A stretch of DNA of 35,772 nt from Fictibacillus nanhaiensis (GCA_016401345.1 JAEACG010000013.1:1-35772); one strand, 5' to 3'; positions 16,466 to 24,953 are shown, counted from the first letter of the stretch. Notes: generated by a model not told the origin, from the sequence alone. Translations and numbers: made by a program.

Positions 16466-16639
16466 CTATCTCAACGTCGCACCGATGATGATGAGAAGGA
16501 TAAATAGCACGACAATTAAAGCGAAAACTCCGCTTCCGCCGCCGTAACCACCGTAGCCATAACCACATGGAGTGCAGGAACCATATCCGTAACCTGGATA
16601 GCCCCAGTTACGTTGTTGTTTTTGTCTTTTTCCAAACAT
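16466..16639 (-). CDS. YjcZ-type small glycine/tyrosine-rich sporulation peptide
   Basis: A 57-residue protein. It has a basic start ([13 protein letters not shown]), a Gly/Tyr-rich middle with a CTPC pair and [12 protein letters not shown], and one C-terminal membrane helix (about residues 38-54, [19 protein letters not shown]). This is the pattern of YjcZ-family sporulation membrane peptides. GAAGGAGG lies 8-10 bases upstream of the ATG. The stop lies next to the shared terminator. Its exact role is unknown; the family is associated with sporulation in Bacillus. Confidence 0.85.
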   Translation of the reverse strand: MFGKRQKQQRNWGYPGYGYGSCTPCGYGYGGYGGGSGVFALIVVLFILLIIIGATLR

Positions 16640-16766
16640 GCTGTAAGTCCTCCTTCTTTCTTGTGCCTTATGCTTTCATCTTAGTGTATGTCCCAGAAGA
16701 AGGAGTGACATGGACAAAATCCTATTAAAATGAAAAAGTTTAATGAAATGCTAGGAGGACATGCTA

Positions 16767-17255
16767 ATGAGTGAAGTGATTAAGCAGTATAGCAGTTTAG
16801 TGAATTGGCTCGAGGAACTTAGAAGAATGCCTGAAGAATATTGGTTAGAGCCTATTCATGAAGGTAAGTGGTCTACAGGTGAAATCATCGCCCATCTAAA
16901 AGCGTGGGATGTCTTTGTTTGGGATGAAAGACTTTCTTATTTTTTAAAGAAATCGAACACTCCGCCAAAAAAAGGGGATGTAGAAGAAATAAACCTAAAT
17001 GCTGCCCATGAAGCAAAATCGGGTATCTCTAAGAATGCTTTAATTGATGAAGTGATTGAATGCCGACTCGTTTTAGCTAGGAAACTTCAAGAAGTGCCGA
17101 ATGCTATATGGGAAGAGAAAATCCAAATGAGTCATTCATGGGTTTCATTATGTGAATATATCAAGGGATTGGTTGAACACGACAATCATCACAAACAGCA
17201 GATTGAAAAATTCCTTTTGAACAAAGGGATTGAACTATCCAAACAAGAAGTGTAA
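16767..17255 (+). CDS. DinB-like four-helix protein
   Basis: A 162-residue protein of the DinB/YfiT-like superfamily. The metal-binding histidines are visible: H in EIIAHLKAWD (about 43) and the pair in LVEHDNHHKQQ (about 140-144). These proteins are metal-bound four-helix bundles, several of them thiol-dependent S-transferases using bacillithiol. Which reaction is done here is unknown. Two ATGs are possible; the second (16767) is eight bases after AGGAGG and was chosen over the first (16761), which is only two bases away. Confidence 0.8.
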   Translation: MSEVIKQYSSLVNWLEELRRMPEEYWLEPIHEGKWSTGEIIAHLKAWDVFVWDERLSYFLKKSNTPPKKGDVEEINLNAAHEAKSGISKNALIDEVIECRLVLARKLQEVPNAIWEEKIQMSHSWVSLCEYIKGLVEHDNHHKQQIEKFLLNKGIELSKQEV

Positions 17256-17320
17256 ACAAGTAGGAAATAAAGTCGAATTTCCCCGGAAATTATCTTAGGA
17301 AATAATGGTAAACTTTAAAC

Positions 17321-17352
17321 GAGCTTCTTTCAAGACAGAAGTTCTTTTTTTC
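17321..17352 (+). terminator. DinB-like gene terminator
   Basis: Stem GAGCTTCT/AGAAGTTC (one G-T pair) with an eight-base loop, followed by TTTTTTT. Confidence 0.7.
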
Positions 17353-17387
17353 GTTAACATAAAAGAAAAACGAATTAAAGAGGACCT

Positions 17388-18257
17388 ATGGATACAGTAA
17401 CTCACACATTGTTTGGTTTAACGTTGTATGGCGCTGCGAATAAAATGAATATGGACAAGTCACACAAGAGGGCTTTGTTGTTTACGACAGTGGTCGGCAG
17501 TCAGATTCCTGATATAGATGTGGTCGTAAACCTTACAGAAACGGGCCGCATCATGCAGCAAATGTGGCATAGAGGATTAACACACTCTTTTTTCCTCGTT
17601 CCTGTTTGGGGCTTTATCATCTATCTTCTTAGCAGGCTTTTATTTAAGGTGAAGGATCGAAGGCTTTTCTACTGGGCGCTTTTGGCCGTGTTTATTCATA
17701 ATACGAGTGATCTCTTTAACACGTGGGGAACAGGATATCTAGAGCCTTTTTCTAGCTATCGAGTCACATTTGGTACGATTCCAATCGTTGATTTTGTATA
17801 TTGGTTCTTGATGCTTGCTGGTTTTATCGTTTCAAGAAAAAAAGAGCCATCAGTTCGTTTCAAAGTTTTTCGCGTGGTATGGATTTTGATGGTTGCACAT
17901 GTTGCGATCCAATCTCTCCAAGGCTATGTGGTCTATAACGAAGCAAAAGAAAAGTATGATGAGGTAGCATTAGCTGCTGGCTTTGTTCCTACTCAGTTTC
18001 AAGTGATCGGGAAAAAAGATAGTGAAGTAGAAATTATAAAAGATAGCATTTTTATTGAGCCTGAGATAGAGCATCGATTGGTTTCCAGCGATGAAGCGGA
18101 TCTAGAGCCGCTGTTTGAAGAGAATCCACGAGCAAAAACACTTTATGATTGGTCTCCATTCGTTGTCGTGGTTGAAGAAGAGGAAAAACTCGGAATCTAT
18201 GATCCTCGTTTTTATCGTAACGGAGAATCCTTTTTGTATGAATTTATAGAAAAGTAA
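17388..18257 (+). CDS. YfhP-like membrane metal-dependent hydrolase
   Basis: A 289-residue membrane protein of the YdjM/YfhP family. The N-terminus MDTVTHTLFGLTLYGAANK holds the first conserved His. PDIDVV, then HRGLTHSFF and the HNTSDLFNTWGT segment give the remaining His/Asp ligands of a putative metal site. Four or five helices fill residues 60-180, and a soluble domain follows. I recall B. subtilis YfhP as similar with the same opening. Substrate unknown. The gene converges on the PBP gene and shares a terminator with it. Confidence 0.8.
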   Translation: MDTVTHTLFGLTLYGAANKMNMDKSHKRALLFTTVVGSQIPDIDVVVNLTETGRIMQQMWHRGLTHSFFLVPVWGFIIYLLSRLLFKVKDRRLFYWALLAVFIHNTSDLFNTWGTGYLEPFSSYRVTFGTIPIVDFVYWFLMLAGFIVSRKKEPSVRFKVFRVVWILMVAHVAIQSLQGYVVYNEAKEKYDEVALAAGFVPTQFQVIGKKDSEVEIIKDSIFIEPEIEHRLVSSDEADLEPLFEENPRAKTLYDWSPFVVVVEEEEKLGIYDPRFYRNGESFLYEFIEK

Positions 18258-18288
18258 CCCGCTAAAAGTAGCGGGTTACTTTTTTTAC
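18252..18288. terminator. Bidirectional terminator (YfhP-like / PBP)
   Basis: A 12-bp stem AAGTAACCCGCT/AGCGGGTTACTT with loop AAAAGT and eight Ts on the plus strand. The left arm includes the last codon and stop of the YfhP-like gene. The PBP gene ends at its right edge. Confidence 0.85.
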
Positions 18289-20702
18289 TACTGTGTAGTT
18301 GTTGTGCCGGTTGTACCACCACCAGCACCAGCTCCTGTTCCTGTTCCCGTACCTGTTCCCGTACCTTCACCATCGTCCGCTGGTGGTGGATCGGTTGGTG
18401 GCGGGTCTGTTGTAGGAGGCGGTTCCGTTGGAGGTGGGTCTGGCACTGTCGGTGGATCCTCAGGTTCAGGATCTGTTCCAGGATCATCCGGGTTGTCATC
18501 TTGTGGTGGTGGCGGATCGGCCTCATCTTCTGGTTTTGTTGGAGGAGGCTCTGTTTGTTTTTCGTCTTCTTTCTTTTTCTCTTCTTCCTTAACCTTGTCT
18601 GAATCTTTCTTTTCGTCTTTATTTTTATCTTCATCATTCTTGTTACTCTTCGCTCGTTCTTTCTTACCTGCTTTTTTGGTCTTAACCGGAGCAGTCATCT
18701 CTTTTAGTGATGTACCTTTTACGATCAATTCTTTTGTGACGTTAGAACCACTATTACTTTTCGTTACATAGCCGGTATCTTTATTAATATAGACTTCCTC
18801 AACCGACTTTGGCTTAGAAAATCCTGCAGTCTTTTTATCCTTTGAAACTTCTGAGACAATGGATTTAAAGATGTATTTGGCGATCTTTTGGTCTTCAGGT
18901 GTTAGGTAGCTCTGAGCTGTTGTTTTGTCATATCCCGTCCATACGGCTGCAGTATAGTTAGTTGTATAACCTGCGAACCAGGAGTCACTAGAGCCCTTCT
19001 CAATGTGATCAAGACCATCAGGCATATTCGTCGTTCCCGTCTTTCCTGCAACCTCTAACCCAGGGATAGCGGCAAGCGTTCCTGTTCCTCGGTTAACAAC
19101 ATCTTTTAGCATATCGGTAATCATATATGCCGTGTAATCATGCATGGCTGCAACAGGCTTAGATTCGTACTTCGTTTCATAACCATCCGGATACTTCACA
19201 CTACGAAGAGTGGTCGGTTTATGATAGACGCCTTGGTTTCCGAATGCTGTATAAGCGCCTGCTAGTTCTAAAGGTGAGGGTCCTTTGCCAAATCCGCCAA
19301 TCGCATAGGCGGGATGAGCCGTTTTAATCGGAATGCCTAGCTGTTTGGCAAAGCTTACAGCATCTTCTGAGCCAACTTCCATAAAGGTTTTGATCGCAGG
19401 AATGTTGTAGGAATGAACGAGTGCTTCTCTCATAGAAACATCTCCATGAAATTCATCATCCCAGTTTCCAGCTTCCCAACCGTCAATCTCTAGCTCCTCA
19501 TCTTTAATCTGTTTATAGGTAGACCATTTAAACTTTTCTATAGCTGGACCATAATCCAAGATTGGCTTAATGGTCGAGCCCGGCTGGCGTGTAATATCAG
19601 TGGCGTAGTTAAAGCCTTTTTCAATGTTTTGGTCACCGCTTGTTCGGTTCCCGCCTAGTGCCCGAATCACACCTGTCTTTGTATCGAGCAGTGCGACACC
19701 GGCCTTAAATTTGTCATTTGGATAGTTCACATATTCTTCAGTCGATAACACTTTTTCGGTGTGAGCTTGAGCTTTTGGATCAAGTGTTGTATAAATCTTT
19801 AATCCGCCTTCATATATAGAACGTTCAGATACCCCTTTTTCTTTTAATTCTTTAATTACTTGTTGAATAAAGGCATCGTATTTTAATCGCTTTGCTTTTT
19901 CCTTTGAGAGGGAGTCTGTTACGGGTGTGTTAACAGCTTCTTCTTTTTGTTCTTTTGTGATTGCGCCATTTTTATACATGAGCTGCAATACGGTATTTCG
20001 TCTTTCTTCTGCCACTTTAGGGTGAAGAAATGGGTCATAACTGCTCGGTCTTTGAGGCAGACCAGCTAAAAGAGCGGCTTCAGCAGGTGATAGCTCTTTC
20101 AGCGGTTTATTAAAATATGTCTTTGAAGCTGTTGCTACTCCATAAGCACCGCTTCCAAAGTAAATCTTATTGAGGTACATCTCTAAGATTTGATCCTTAG
20201 AGTATTTTTGTTCTAACTGAATAGCAAGGTAGGCCTCTTGCACTTTTCGTTCAAGAGTTTTTTCTGATGACAGGACAGAGTTTTTAACAACTTGCTGTGT
20301 GATCGTGCTTGCCCCTTCAGCACCGAATCCGTTTTGTACATTTGCAACGGCAGCTCCGGCAATTCGCTTCACATCAATTCCCATGTGATCTTTAAAGCGA
20401 ACGTCTTCTGTCGAAATAAATGCTTGTTGTATGAGTTCTGGAATGTTAGCGATCTTGACATATTCTCGTCGTTCAGAGCCTGTTACATATGTGATGAACT
20501 CATCGTTCATGTCATAGATCATCGATGATTGAGGATCTTTTAAGTCATCCGCTGTTAGATTTGGAGTGCCGTTCACGTATGCATAGATTAAAGCGCCTCC
20601 AAATGTCACGCTGGATAAGAAAAGAATCAATGTAACAATAGCTGTTCGCCGAATCCAGACTGAACGTTTTCTTTTTTTACGAAGTACAGACCTTTTCGCC
20701 AC
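18288..20702 (-). CDS. Class A penicillin-binding protein (PBP1A type)
   Basis: A bifunctional peptidoglycan synthase of 804 residues. After a basic cytoplasmic start and one membrane helix (about 19-42) comes the GT51 transglycosylase with the catalytic Glu at 99 (STEDVRF), then GASTITQQ (130-137) and the RKVQEAYLAIQLE segment (152-164). The transpeptidase has the active Ser at 376 (S376-T-I-K), SYN at 431-433 and KTG at 554-556. All catalytic residues are intact. The last 140 residues are a Lys/Glu-rich then Pro/Asp-rich tail ending in GT-repeats, similar in style to PonA tails. The start is a GTG behind AAAGGAAG. It resembles PonA more than PbpF, but the recU neighbour usual for ponA is absent, so no symbol is given. 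Confidence 0.95.
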   Translation of the reverse strand: MAKRSVLRKKRKRSVWIRRTAIVTLILFLSSVTFGGALIYAYVNGTPNLTADDLKDPQSSMIYDMNDEFITYVTGSERREYVKIANIPELIQQAFISTEDVRFKDHMGIDVKRIAGAAVANVQNGFGAEGASTITQQVVKNSVLSSEKTLERKVQEAYLAIQLEQKYSKDQILEMYLNKIYFGSGAYGVATASKTYFNKPLKELSPAEAALLAGLPQRPSSYDPFLHPKVAEERRNTVLQLMYKNGAITKEQKEEAVNTPVTDSLSKEKAKRLKYDAFIQQVIKELKEKGVSERSIYEGGLKIYTTLDPKAQAHTEKVLSTEEYVNYPNDKFKAGVALLDTKTGVIRALGGNRTSGDQNIEKGFNYATDITRQPGSTIKPILDYGPAIEKFKWSTYKQIKDEELEIDGWEAGNWDDEFHGDVSMREALVHSYNIPAIKTFMEVGSEDAVSFAKQLGIPIKTAHPAYAIGGFGKGPSPLELAGAYTAFGNQGVYHKPTTLRSVKYPDGYETKYESKPVAAMHDYTAYMITDMLKDVVNRGTGTLAAIPGLEVAGKTGTTNMPDGLDHIEKGSSDSWFAGYTTNYTAAVWTGYDKTTAQSYLTPEDQKIAKYIFKSIVSEVSKDKKTAGFSKPKSVEEVYINKDTGYVTKSNSGSNVTKELIVKGTSLKEMTAPVKTKKAGKKERAKSNKNDEDKNKDEKKDSDKVKEEEKKKEDEKQTEPPPTKPEDEADPPPPQDDNPDDPGTDPEPEDPPTVPDPPPTEPPPTTDPPPTDPPPADDGEGTGTGTGTGTGAGAGGGTTGTTTTQ

Positions 20703-20813
20703 AGCACTCTTCCTTTCTCTAAGTTACTACTCCTGATTTACCCAATACTTGTAAATATAAAACAGTTTATTAAGGCACACGATGGGGGAAAAGTTAAATA
20801 GAGGAGTGGTTCT

Positions 20814-21113
20814 ATGAAAACACAGACAAAAGAAAGAGCTCAGATCATTTACTCCATGTTGGAAGAAATTCATCAAAAAAAGAACATAAATGAAGAACAA
20901 CTCAATAAGCTAACGGAAGTCGCTCAACTTTTAAAAGAAGATGTTGAGATCGGAGAAAAAACATCTGGTGTGTTAGATGATATGAGTGAATTTGGAGAGA
21001 AGGCTCTTCAGTTATCTTCAGAACAACAACTAGACGATTATTTGAAGCAAGAAGATCAAAAGGTAGAAGAGTATTATGATCACTTTAAGATGCTGTTTGA
21101 AGAAAAATCATAA
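20814..21113 (+). CDS. Small acidic helical protein, unknown function
   Basis: A 99-residue, strongly acidic, Cys-free protein with no membrane segment or signal. The whole length is predicted helical, with heptad-like stretches (ERAQIIYSMLEEIHQKKNI, LNKLTEVAQLLKEDVEI). The ATG follows AGAGGAG with fair spacing and the gene is closed by a strong terminator, which support it as real. It is divergent from the PBP gene with a 111-bp gap. I do not recognise the family. It may be a cytoplasmic regulator or adaptor; this is only a guess. Confidence 0.6.
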   Translation: MKTQTKERAQIIYSMLEEIHQKKNINEEQLNKLTEVAQLLKEDVEIGEKTSGVLDDMSEFGEKALQLSSEQQLDDYLKQEDQKVEEYYDHFKMLFEEKS

Positions 21114-21122
21114 AAGTATAAG

Positions 21123-21163
21123 AAGCTGATATCTTGAATGAACCACTTGATATCAGCTTTTTT
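21123..21163 (+). terminator. Terminator of the small acidic protein gene
   Basis: A perfect 11-bp stem AAGCTGATATC/GATATCAGCTT with a six-T tail, ten bases after the stop codon. Confidence 0.9.
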
Positions 21164-21249
21164 ATTGATTTTACTAAGCCTTAAGAAACAATACTGTTTT
21201 TGTCGAACGATTATGTTGGCCATTGCATCCTTTATTTTATAAAATTTAA

Positions 21250-21269
21250 TAAAACGACCAGTCGTTTTA
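21250..21269. promoter_or_regulatory. Palindromic operator, probably for TetR
   Basis: TAAAACGAC-CA-GTCGTTTTA is a perfect 9+9 inverted repeat with a two-base centre. It lies about 24-44 bp before the GNAT gene, right after the likely -10 (TATAAA 21238-21243 or TTTAAT 21245-21250). It has the form of many TetR-family operators, and a TetR gene is second in the same operon. Confidence 0.65.
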
Positions 21270-21293
21270 AAAGAGGATAGAGGAGTGATTGTG

Positions 21294-22208
21294 GTGTTAG
21301 TCATTAAACGATTTAGTGAGTTAACTTTTAATGAAGCGATTTTGTTATGGAACGAATCGTGGAAGCATTATTTCTCAGATATGACCATGGACCTTAATCG
21401 ATTCATACTAAAGATTGCTGGTGAAGGGATTTCTTTAGAAAAGTCAGTCGTGGCTGTTTACGATGGCAAGTTAGCAGGGTTTGTGCTGAACAGCTTTCGA
21501 ACGATCAACGGCAAACGATACGTATGGAACGGTGGAACCGCGATTGCTCCAGCTTTTAGAGGGATGGGTGTAGGTAAGAAGCTTATATCGGTCTGCCTAA
21601 AGATATACGAAGAAGAGAAAGTTGAAATTGCAAGGCTCGAAGCCATTAAAGAAAATGAAGCTGCTATTAAACTATATGAAAGTATGGGTTATGTGACGTT
21701 CGAAGAGCTGACATATCTTCAGCATGAAGGAGTCATTACCACTTGGAACGATACATGTTCAGATGTAAAGGTCAAGGAAGTATCCATGCATGATATACAA
21801 CAACTGCCTTTTTTTAAATCTACCACCGCATGGCAGACGCAATTTCAAAGTTTAAAAGATTTTATCTGTGTGATTGGGGTAAATGAAGAAGTACCACTCG
21901 GATACGCCGTTTATAAAAGAATCTATAAAGAAACGGGAGAGCTTTCTGCTATCCTACTCTATCAATGTGTAATTGATGAGCATGCTTTACAAGAAGCCAC
22001 AGTTAGAGAACTAGTAAAATCGGTATTCGCACCCGCTGAAGGGTCAGTAAAAAGGATGACGATTAATATTCCTAAAAAAGAGGATCACGTAAACCAACTG
22101 CTGCGTAAAACAGGGTTTTCGACGTATGTTGAACAAGTACACATGGAACGTAGAATCAGACAAACGAACGACTATCGAGCGGTGAAAACTTTTTCCGAAA
22201 TAGACTGA
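21294..22208 (+). CDS. Tandem GNAT acetyltransferase
   Basis: A 304-residue protein. The N-terminal GNAT domain has the acetyl-CoA loop APAFRGMGVGKKLI (about 84-97) and the following motif NEAAIKLYESMGY. The C-terminal half (about 155-290) looks like a second, degenerate GNAT domain ending LLRKTGFSTYVEQVHMER, without a clear acetyl-CoA loop. GTG 21294 was chosen as start, eight bases after AGGAG; the open frame also offers GTGs at 21285 and 21291. It lies 51 bp before a TetR gene in the same direction, behind a palindromic operator. The substrate cannot be inferred. Confidence 0.8.
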   Translation: MLVIKRFSELTFNEAILLWNESWKHYFSDMTMDLNRFILKIAGEGISLEKSVVAVYDGKLAGFVLNSFRTINGKRYVWNGGTAIAPAFRGMGVGKKLISVCLKIYEEEKVEIARLEAIKENEAAIKLYESMGYVTFEELTYLQHEGVITTWNDTCSDVKVKEVSMHDIQQLPFFKSTTAWQTQFQSLKDFICVIGVNEEVPLGYAVYKRIYKETGELSAILLYQCVIDEHALQEATVRELVKSVFAPAEGSVKRMTINIPKKEDHVNQLLRKTGFSTYVEQVHMERRIRQTNDYRAVKTFSEID

Positions 22209-22214
22209 AAACTC

Positions 22215-22223
22215 TGTTATACT
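22215..22223 (+). promoter_or_regulatory. Extended -10 motif upstream of the TetR gene
   Basis: TGTTATACT matches TG-n-TATACT, 37 bp before the TetR start codon. No good -35. It may give the regulator a second start separate from the GNAT promoter. Confidence 0.45.
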
Positions 22224-22259
22224 TATCAAGGAAGACGTGTCATAAATGGAGGAAGCATC

Positions 22260-22871
22260 ATGCCTAAAGTTTCAGCTGAGTATAAAGAAGAGAAACGCAA
22301 CCACATTCTTGAGAGCGCCTTAAAATGCTTCAGTGAAAAGGGATATCAAGCTACGATTATTGACGATATAGTGAAAGATTCAAACATTAGTAAAGGTGCG
22401 ATCTATAACTATTTTGCGAGCAAAGAAGAGATCTATCTGCAGCTGTTAAAAAAGCGTACAGATGAATTTTTTGAAGATATGGAACAAGAGAACGCCTCTC
22501 TTAAAAGTGCTAGCAGAAAGCTTGAAAATCTATTCAAACGTTGGAAAAAGCAAGAGTTAAAAGAAGATGATCAGCAGACGATGCGTGTATATATTGAATT
22601 CTGGCTTTATGGATCAAGACAAGAAGATCTACGGTCTATTCTTGCAGCGCGATACAATCGGTTTATCGATTATATTGTAAAAATCATAGTAGAGGGTCAG
22701 GAATCGGGAGAAATCAAAAAAGAGCTGGATCCGCAAAATGTATCACGAATTTTTTGGGCTGTTCGTGACGGTAATGTACTTCATTATTCATTTTTAGGAG
22801 AAGAAGAACAGTATCGAATTGCTTGGGATACGATTGAAGAGATGTTTTTAAGCTATGTGAAAACGAAATAA
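22260..22871 (+). CDS. TetR/AcrR family regulator
   Basis: A 203-residue regulator. The N-terminal helix-turn-helix is typical: RNHILESALKCFSEKGYQAT then SNISKGAIYNYFASKEEIY, with the recognition helix about residues 38-48. The C-terminal ligand domain is variable and gives no clue to the inducer. ATG at 22260 follows GGAGG. The palindrome before the upstream GNAT gene is its likely binding site, making the pair a self-regulated unit. A weak terminator follows. Confidence 0.88.
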   Translation: MPKVSAEYKEEKRNHILESALKCFSEKGYQATIIDDIVKDSNISKGAIYNYFASKEEIYLQLLKKRTDEFFEDMEQENASLKSASRKLENLFKRWKKQELKEDDQQTMRVYIEFWLYGSRQEDLRSILAARYNRFIDYIVKIIVEGQESGEIKKELDPQNVSRIFWAVRDGNVLHYSFLGEEEQYRIAWDTIEEMFLSYVKTK

Positions 22872-22874
22872 AGA

Positions 22875-22905
22875 GAAGGCACCATATTTTTTGGTGTCTT
22901 TTTTA
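22875..22905 (+). terminator. TetR gene terminator
   Basis: Stem AAGGCACC/GGTGTCTT (one G-T pair) with an A/T loop and a six-T tail. Confidence 0.75.
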
Positions 22906-22949
22906 TATGTGTTAAGAGATGCTTCAGTAGTGAGGGTCCTAATACATAG

Positions 22950-23010
22950 ACTCGTGGATATATGAAAAACTCGCGGGATTAAATTCAAAACTCTATGGTT
23001 CTTCATAAAT
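22950..23010. repeat. Degenerate 19-21-bp tandem array (three units)
   Basis: Units begin at 22950, 22969 and 22990 with ACTCG[TC]G, ACTCGCGGGATTA and ACTCTATGG. The core and 21-bp step resemble the array at 1411-1515, which contains ACTCGCCGTATTA. It lies in the gap between the TetR gene and sigX. The rest of that gap (23011-23200) holds no gene or other structure that I can support. Confidence 0.5.
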
Positions 23011-23200
23011 ATTTCTTGAGTAACATTCAAAATACCCCGCTACGTATCGATGCTCTCCCCAAAATACCACCAATATTGCTGGAGGCATATTTACTGGCTA
23101 GTTTTGTCTAAGGAGTTCCCCTTTTGTTGGGATTTATCGACCAAATGGTCCTATCGAGATGATATAAAAAAGAGTAGACTTAGAAGTAACATATTTGTAA

Positions 23201-23228
23201 TGTAACTTTTTATAAGAATATTCGACTA
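23201..23228 (+). promoter_or_regulatory. ECF promoter for sigX (autoregulatory)
   Basis: TGTAAC (23201-23206), a 16-bp spacer and CGACTA (23223-23228). This fits an ECF promoter with the AAC/CGAC elements associated with SigX, about 33 bp before the sigX start. Confidence 0.75.
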
Positions 23229-23260
23229 CATAAATACATAGAGATAGGGGGCCACCCGAA

Positions 23261-23806
23261 GTGAAAGAAACGTTCGACCGACTGTATGATGAGTACCATA
23301 CGGCATTATTTCAATTTATCTTCTATATGGTACGAAATCGTGAATCGGCAGAAGATCTTGTGCAAGAGGTTTATATCCGAGTGTTAAACGCTTACGAAAG
23401 TTTCGAGGGCAAAAGTTCAGAGAAAACATGGTTGTATTCCATTGCCAGGCACGTGGCCATTGACTGGCTTAGAAAACAATCAAGACGCAACAAACGGTTC
23501 CTATTTTTTGATATAAAAGAAAGTGAGAGTTTATTGCGTGATCAGGATCCCCTTCCAGAAGAGTTAGTTGCAAAAAAAGAGTCTTACGGAGATTTATATA
23601 CAATGATGAAACGTTGTTCACTCGATCAGCAGCAAGTGCTTGTACTTCGGTACATTCAGTCATTATCGATCTCAGAAACTGCGCAAATACTAAGTTGGAC
23701 CGAAAGTAAAGTGAAGACCACCCAGCACCGGGCTATAAAAGAATTGCGCAAATGGCTGGATCAGCAACCGGGCCTGGAGGAGGAATTGAAAGATGGAACC
23801 AATTAA
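23261..23806 (+). CDS. sigX: ECF sigma factor SigX
   Basis: In B. subtilis SigX controls genes that alter surface charge (D-alanylation, phosphatidylethanolamine) and resistance to cationic peptides. The 181-residue protein has region 2 (AEDLVQEVYIRVLNAYESF and KTWLYSIARHVAIDWLRKQ) and region 4 (LDQQQVLVLRYIQSLSISET and ESKVKTTQHRAIKELRK). These agree closely with SigX as I recall it, and differ from SigW (3128-3703). The start is a GTG behind GGGGG. It overlaps rsiX by 14 bases. Unlike B. subtilis there is no resE neighbour. Confidence 0.88.
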   Translation: MKETFDRLYDEYHTALFQFIFYMVRNRESAEDLVQEVYIRVLNAYESFEGKSSEKTWLYSIARHVAIDWLRKQSRRNKRFLFFDIKESESLLRDQDPLPEELVAKKESYGDLYTMMKRCSLDQQQVLVLRYIQSLSISETAQILSWTESKVKTTQHRAIKELRKWLDQQPGLEEELKDGTN

Positions 23807-24953
23807 GTGGAACGAAGAAAAAATTGAACAGCATCTTAAGCATTTGCCCCCGATAAGAGACCGCCGATCCAAGCAGGAGCTCTTCTTAAAGGTTCAAGCA
23901 AATATTAATTATAAGGACAATAAGGGGAAGCGGCTTCCTTCATGGAGTCTACCAGCCCTAGCTACAGCTTGTGCGCTCGTCATATTTGGTGTTTTTGCCC
24001 CAGATCTGATCAAGAACGGTGTGCAGATGGAAAACTCCAAGGTCGCTGAAAACGATAAGATGGAAGGAAAGTCTTTAGATGACTCAGCGGATAAGGATCA
24101 AAACTCAGTTGGAATCATGAAAACTGAACCTTCCGTTGCTTATCACGGACCTTATTTGGACAAAAATATAAAAGCAATGAACAAAGACTGGGTGACTGTA
24201 GGTTACTTGGATGAACAAGCACAGCTTGTCATACCTGTAAGTTTTTTAACAGATGAAGATTATTACGTCAATAAAGTAAATAAAGAACTTAAAGCATTCA
24301 ACCCAAGCGATGTTGGGTTAACAAATAGTCCGTTAGAAAAGGCTACAATAACCGAAGAAGAAGAGACGGTCATTGTTGATTTCCCGAAGGATACGATTAA
24401 CGAAGCAGAAGAACCATTGCTACAAGCACTCATTTCAATGACTTTTGCCAATGAAGGGCAGAAGGCAAAGGTTGAATTTCGCATGAACGGTGAAAATGGG
24501 TATGAATTTCCGCGATATGGTACAGTTTCAGAATGGGATCTTCAGGTTCCAGGTGCTCCGCATTTCCGTTATGACGCACCATCAACAGATTCGTTTATCG
24601 TAAGTCTGTTTTCAACGGGGATAGACGCTGATTCAATGCCAAAAGAGTTTACAGATGCGCTCGAGATGATGGATGATGAGCAAAAGCGTGGACTTAAGCC
24701 ATTGTTACCAAAAGATACAATATTAGGTGTGAAAATAATTAACAAGGATGATGTAGAGGTTACATTTCCTGATTCTATAAAATTATCAGCAGATGATACG
24801 GAAGACCTGATGATGATTGATGCTATTCTATTAACAGCTGAGAGCTACGGTTTTGAGTCTGTGAAGTTTAATAACACGAAACTCGATTCAATCGGCCCTT
24901 ATCAGCTTGATGAAGAGATTGAAGGAGTGACCGGTGCAAACTTCTATCAATGA
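23793..24953 (+). CDS. rsiX: Anti-sigma-X factor RsiX
   Basis: A 386-residue membrane anti-sigma factor. A short cytoplasmic sigma-binding part (about 1-48: WNEEKIEQHLKHLPPIRDRR) is followed by one membrane helix (about 49-70) and a large extracytoplasmic domain. The latter contains two repeats of the GerMN-like sort (around 130-230 and 255-380). Length and N-terminus agree with B. subtilis RsiX. The ATG follows GGAGGAGG within the sigX end, so translation is coupled. No terminator hairpin of standard form follows, but the palindromic repeat at 24979 begins 26 bases later. Confidence 0.85.
   Translation: MEPIKWNEEKIEQHLKHLPPIRDRRSKQELFLKVQANINYKDNKGKRLPSWSLPALATACALVIFGVFAPDLIKNGVQMENSKVAENDKMEGKSLDDSADKDQNSVGIMKTEPSVAYHGPYLDKNIKAMNKDWVTVGYLDEQAQLVIPVSFLTDEDYYVNKVNKELKAFNPSDVGLTNSPLEKATITEEEETVIVDFPKDTINEAEEPLLQALISMTFANEGQKAKVEFRMNGENGYEFPRYGTVSEWDLQVPGAPHFRYDAPSTDSFIVSLFSTGIDADSMPKEFTDALEMMDDEQKRGLKPLLPKDTILGVKIINKDDVEVTFPDSIKLSADDTEDLMMIDAILLTAESYGFESVKFNNTKLDSIGPYQLDEEIEGVTGANFYQ

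Noticed and set aside
16711-16731. TGGACA ... TAAAAT as a promoter for the DinB-like gene
   Set aside because: The two hexamers are only 9 bp apart, far too close for a sigma-A promoter.
18212-18771. Repetitive open frames overlapping the end of the PBP gene (both strands)
   Set aside because: They are shadow frames of the low-complexity PBP tail, poly-Gly/Ser or Arg/Gln-rich, with no ribosome site.
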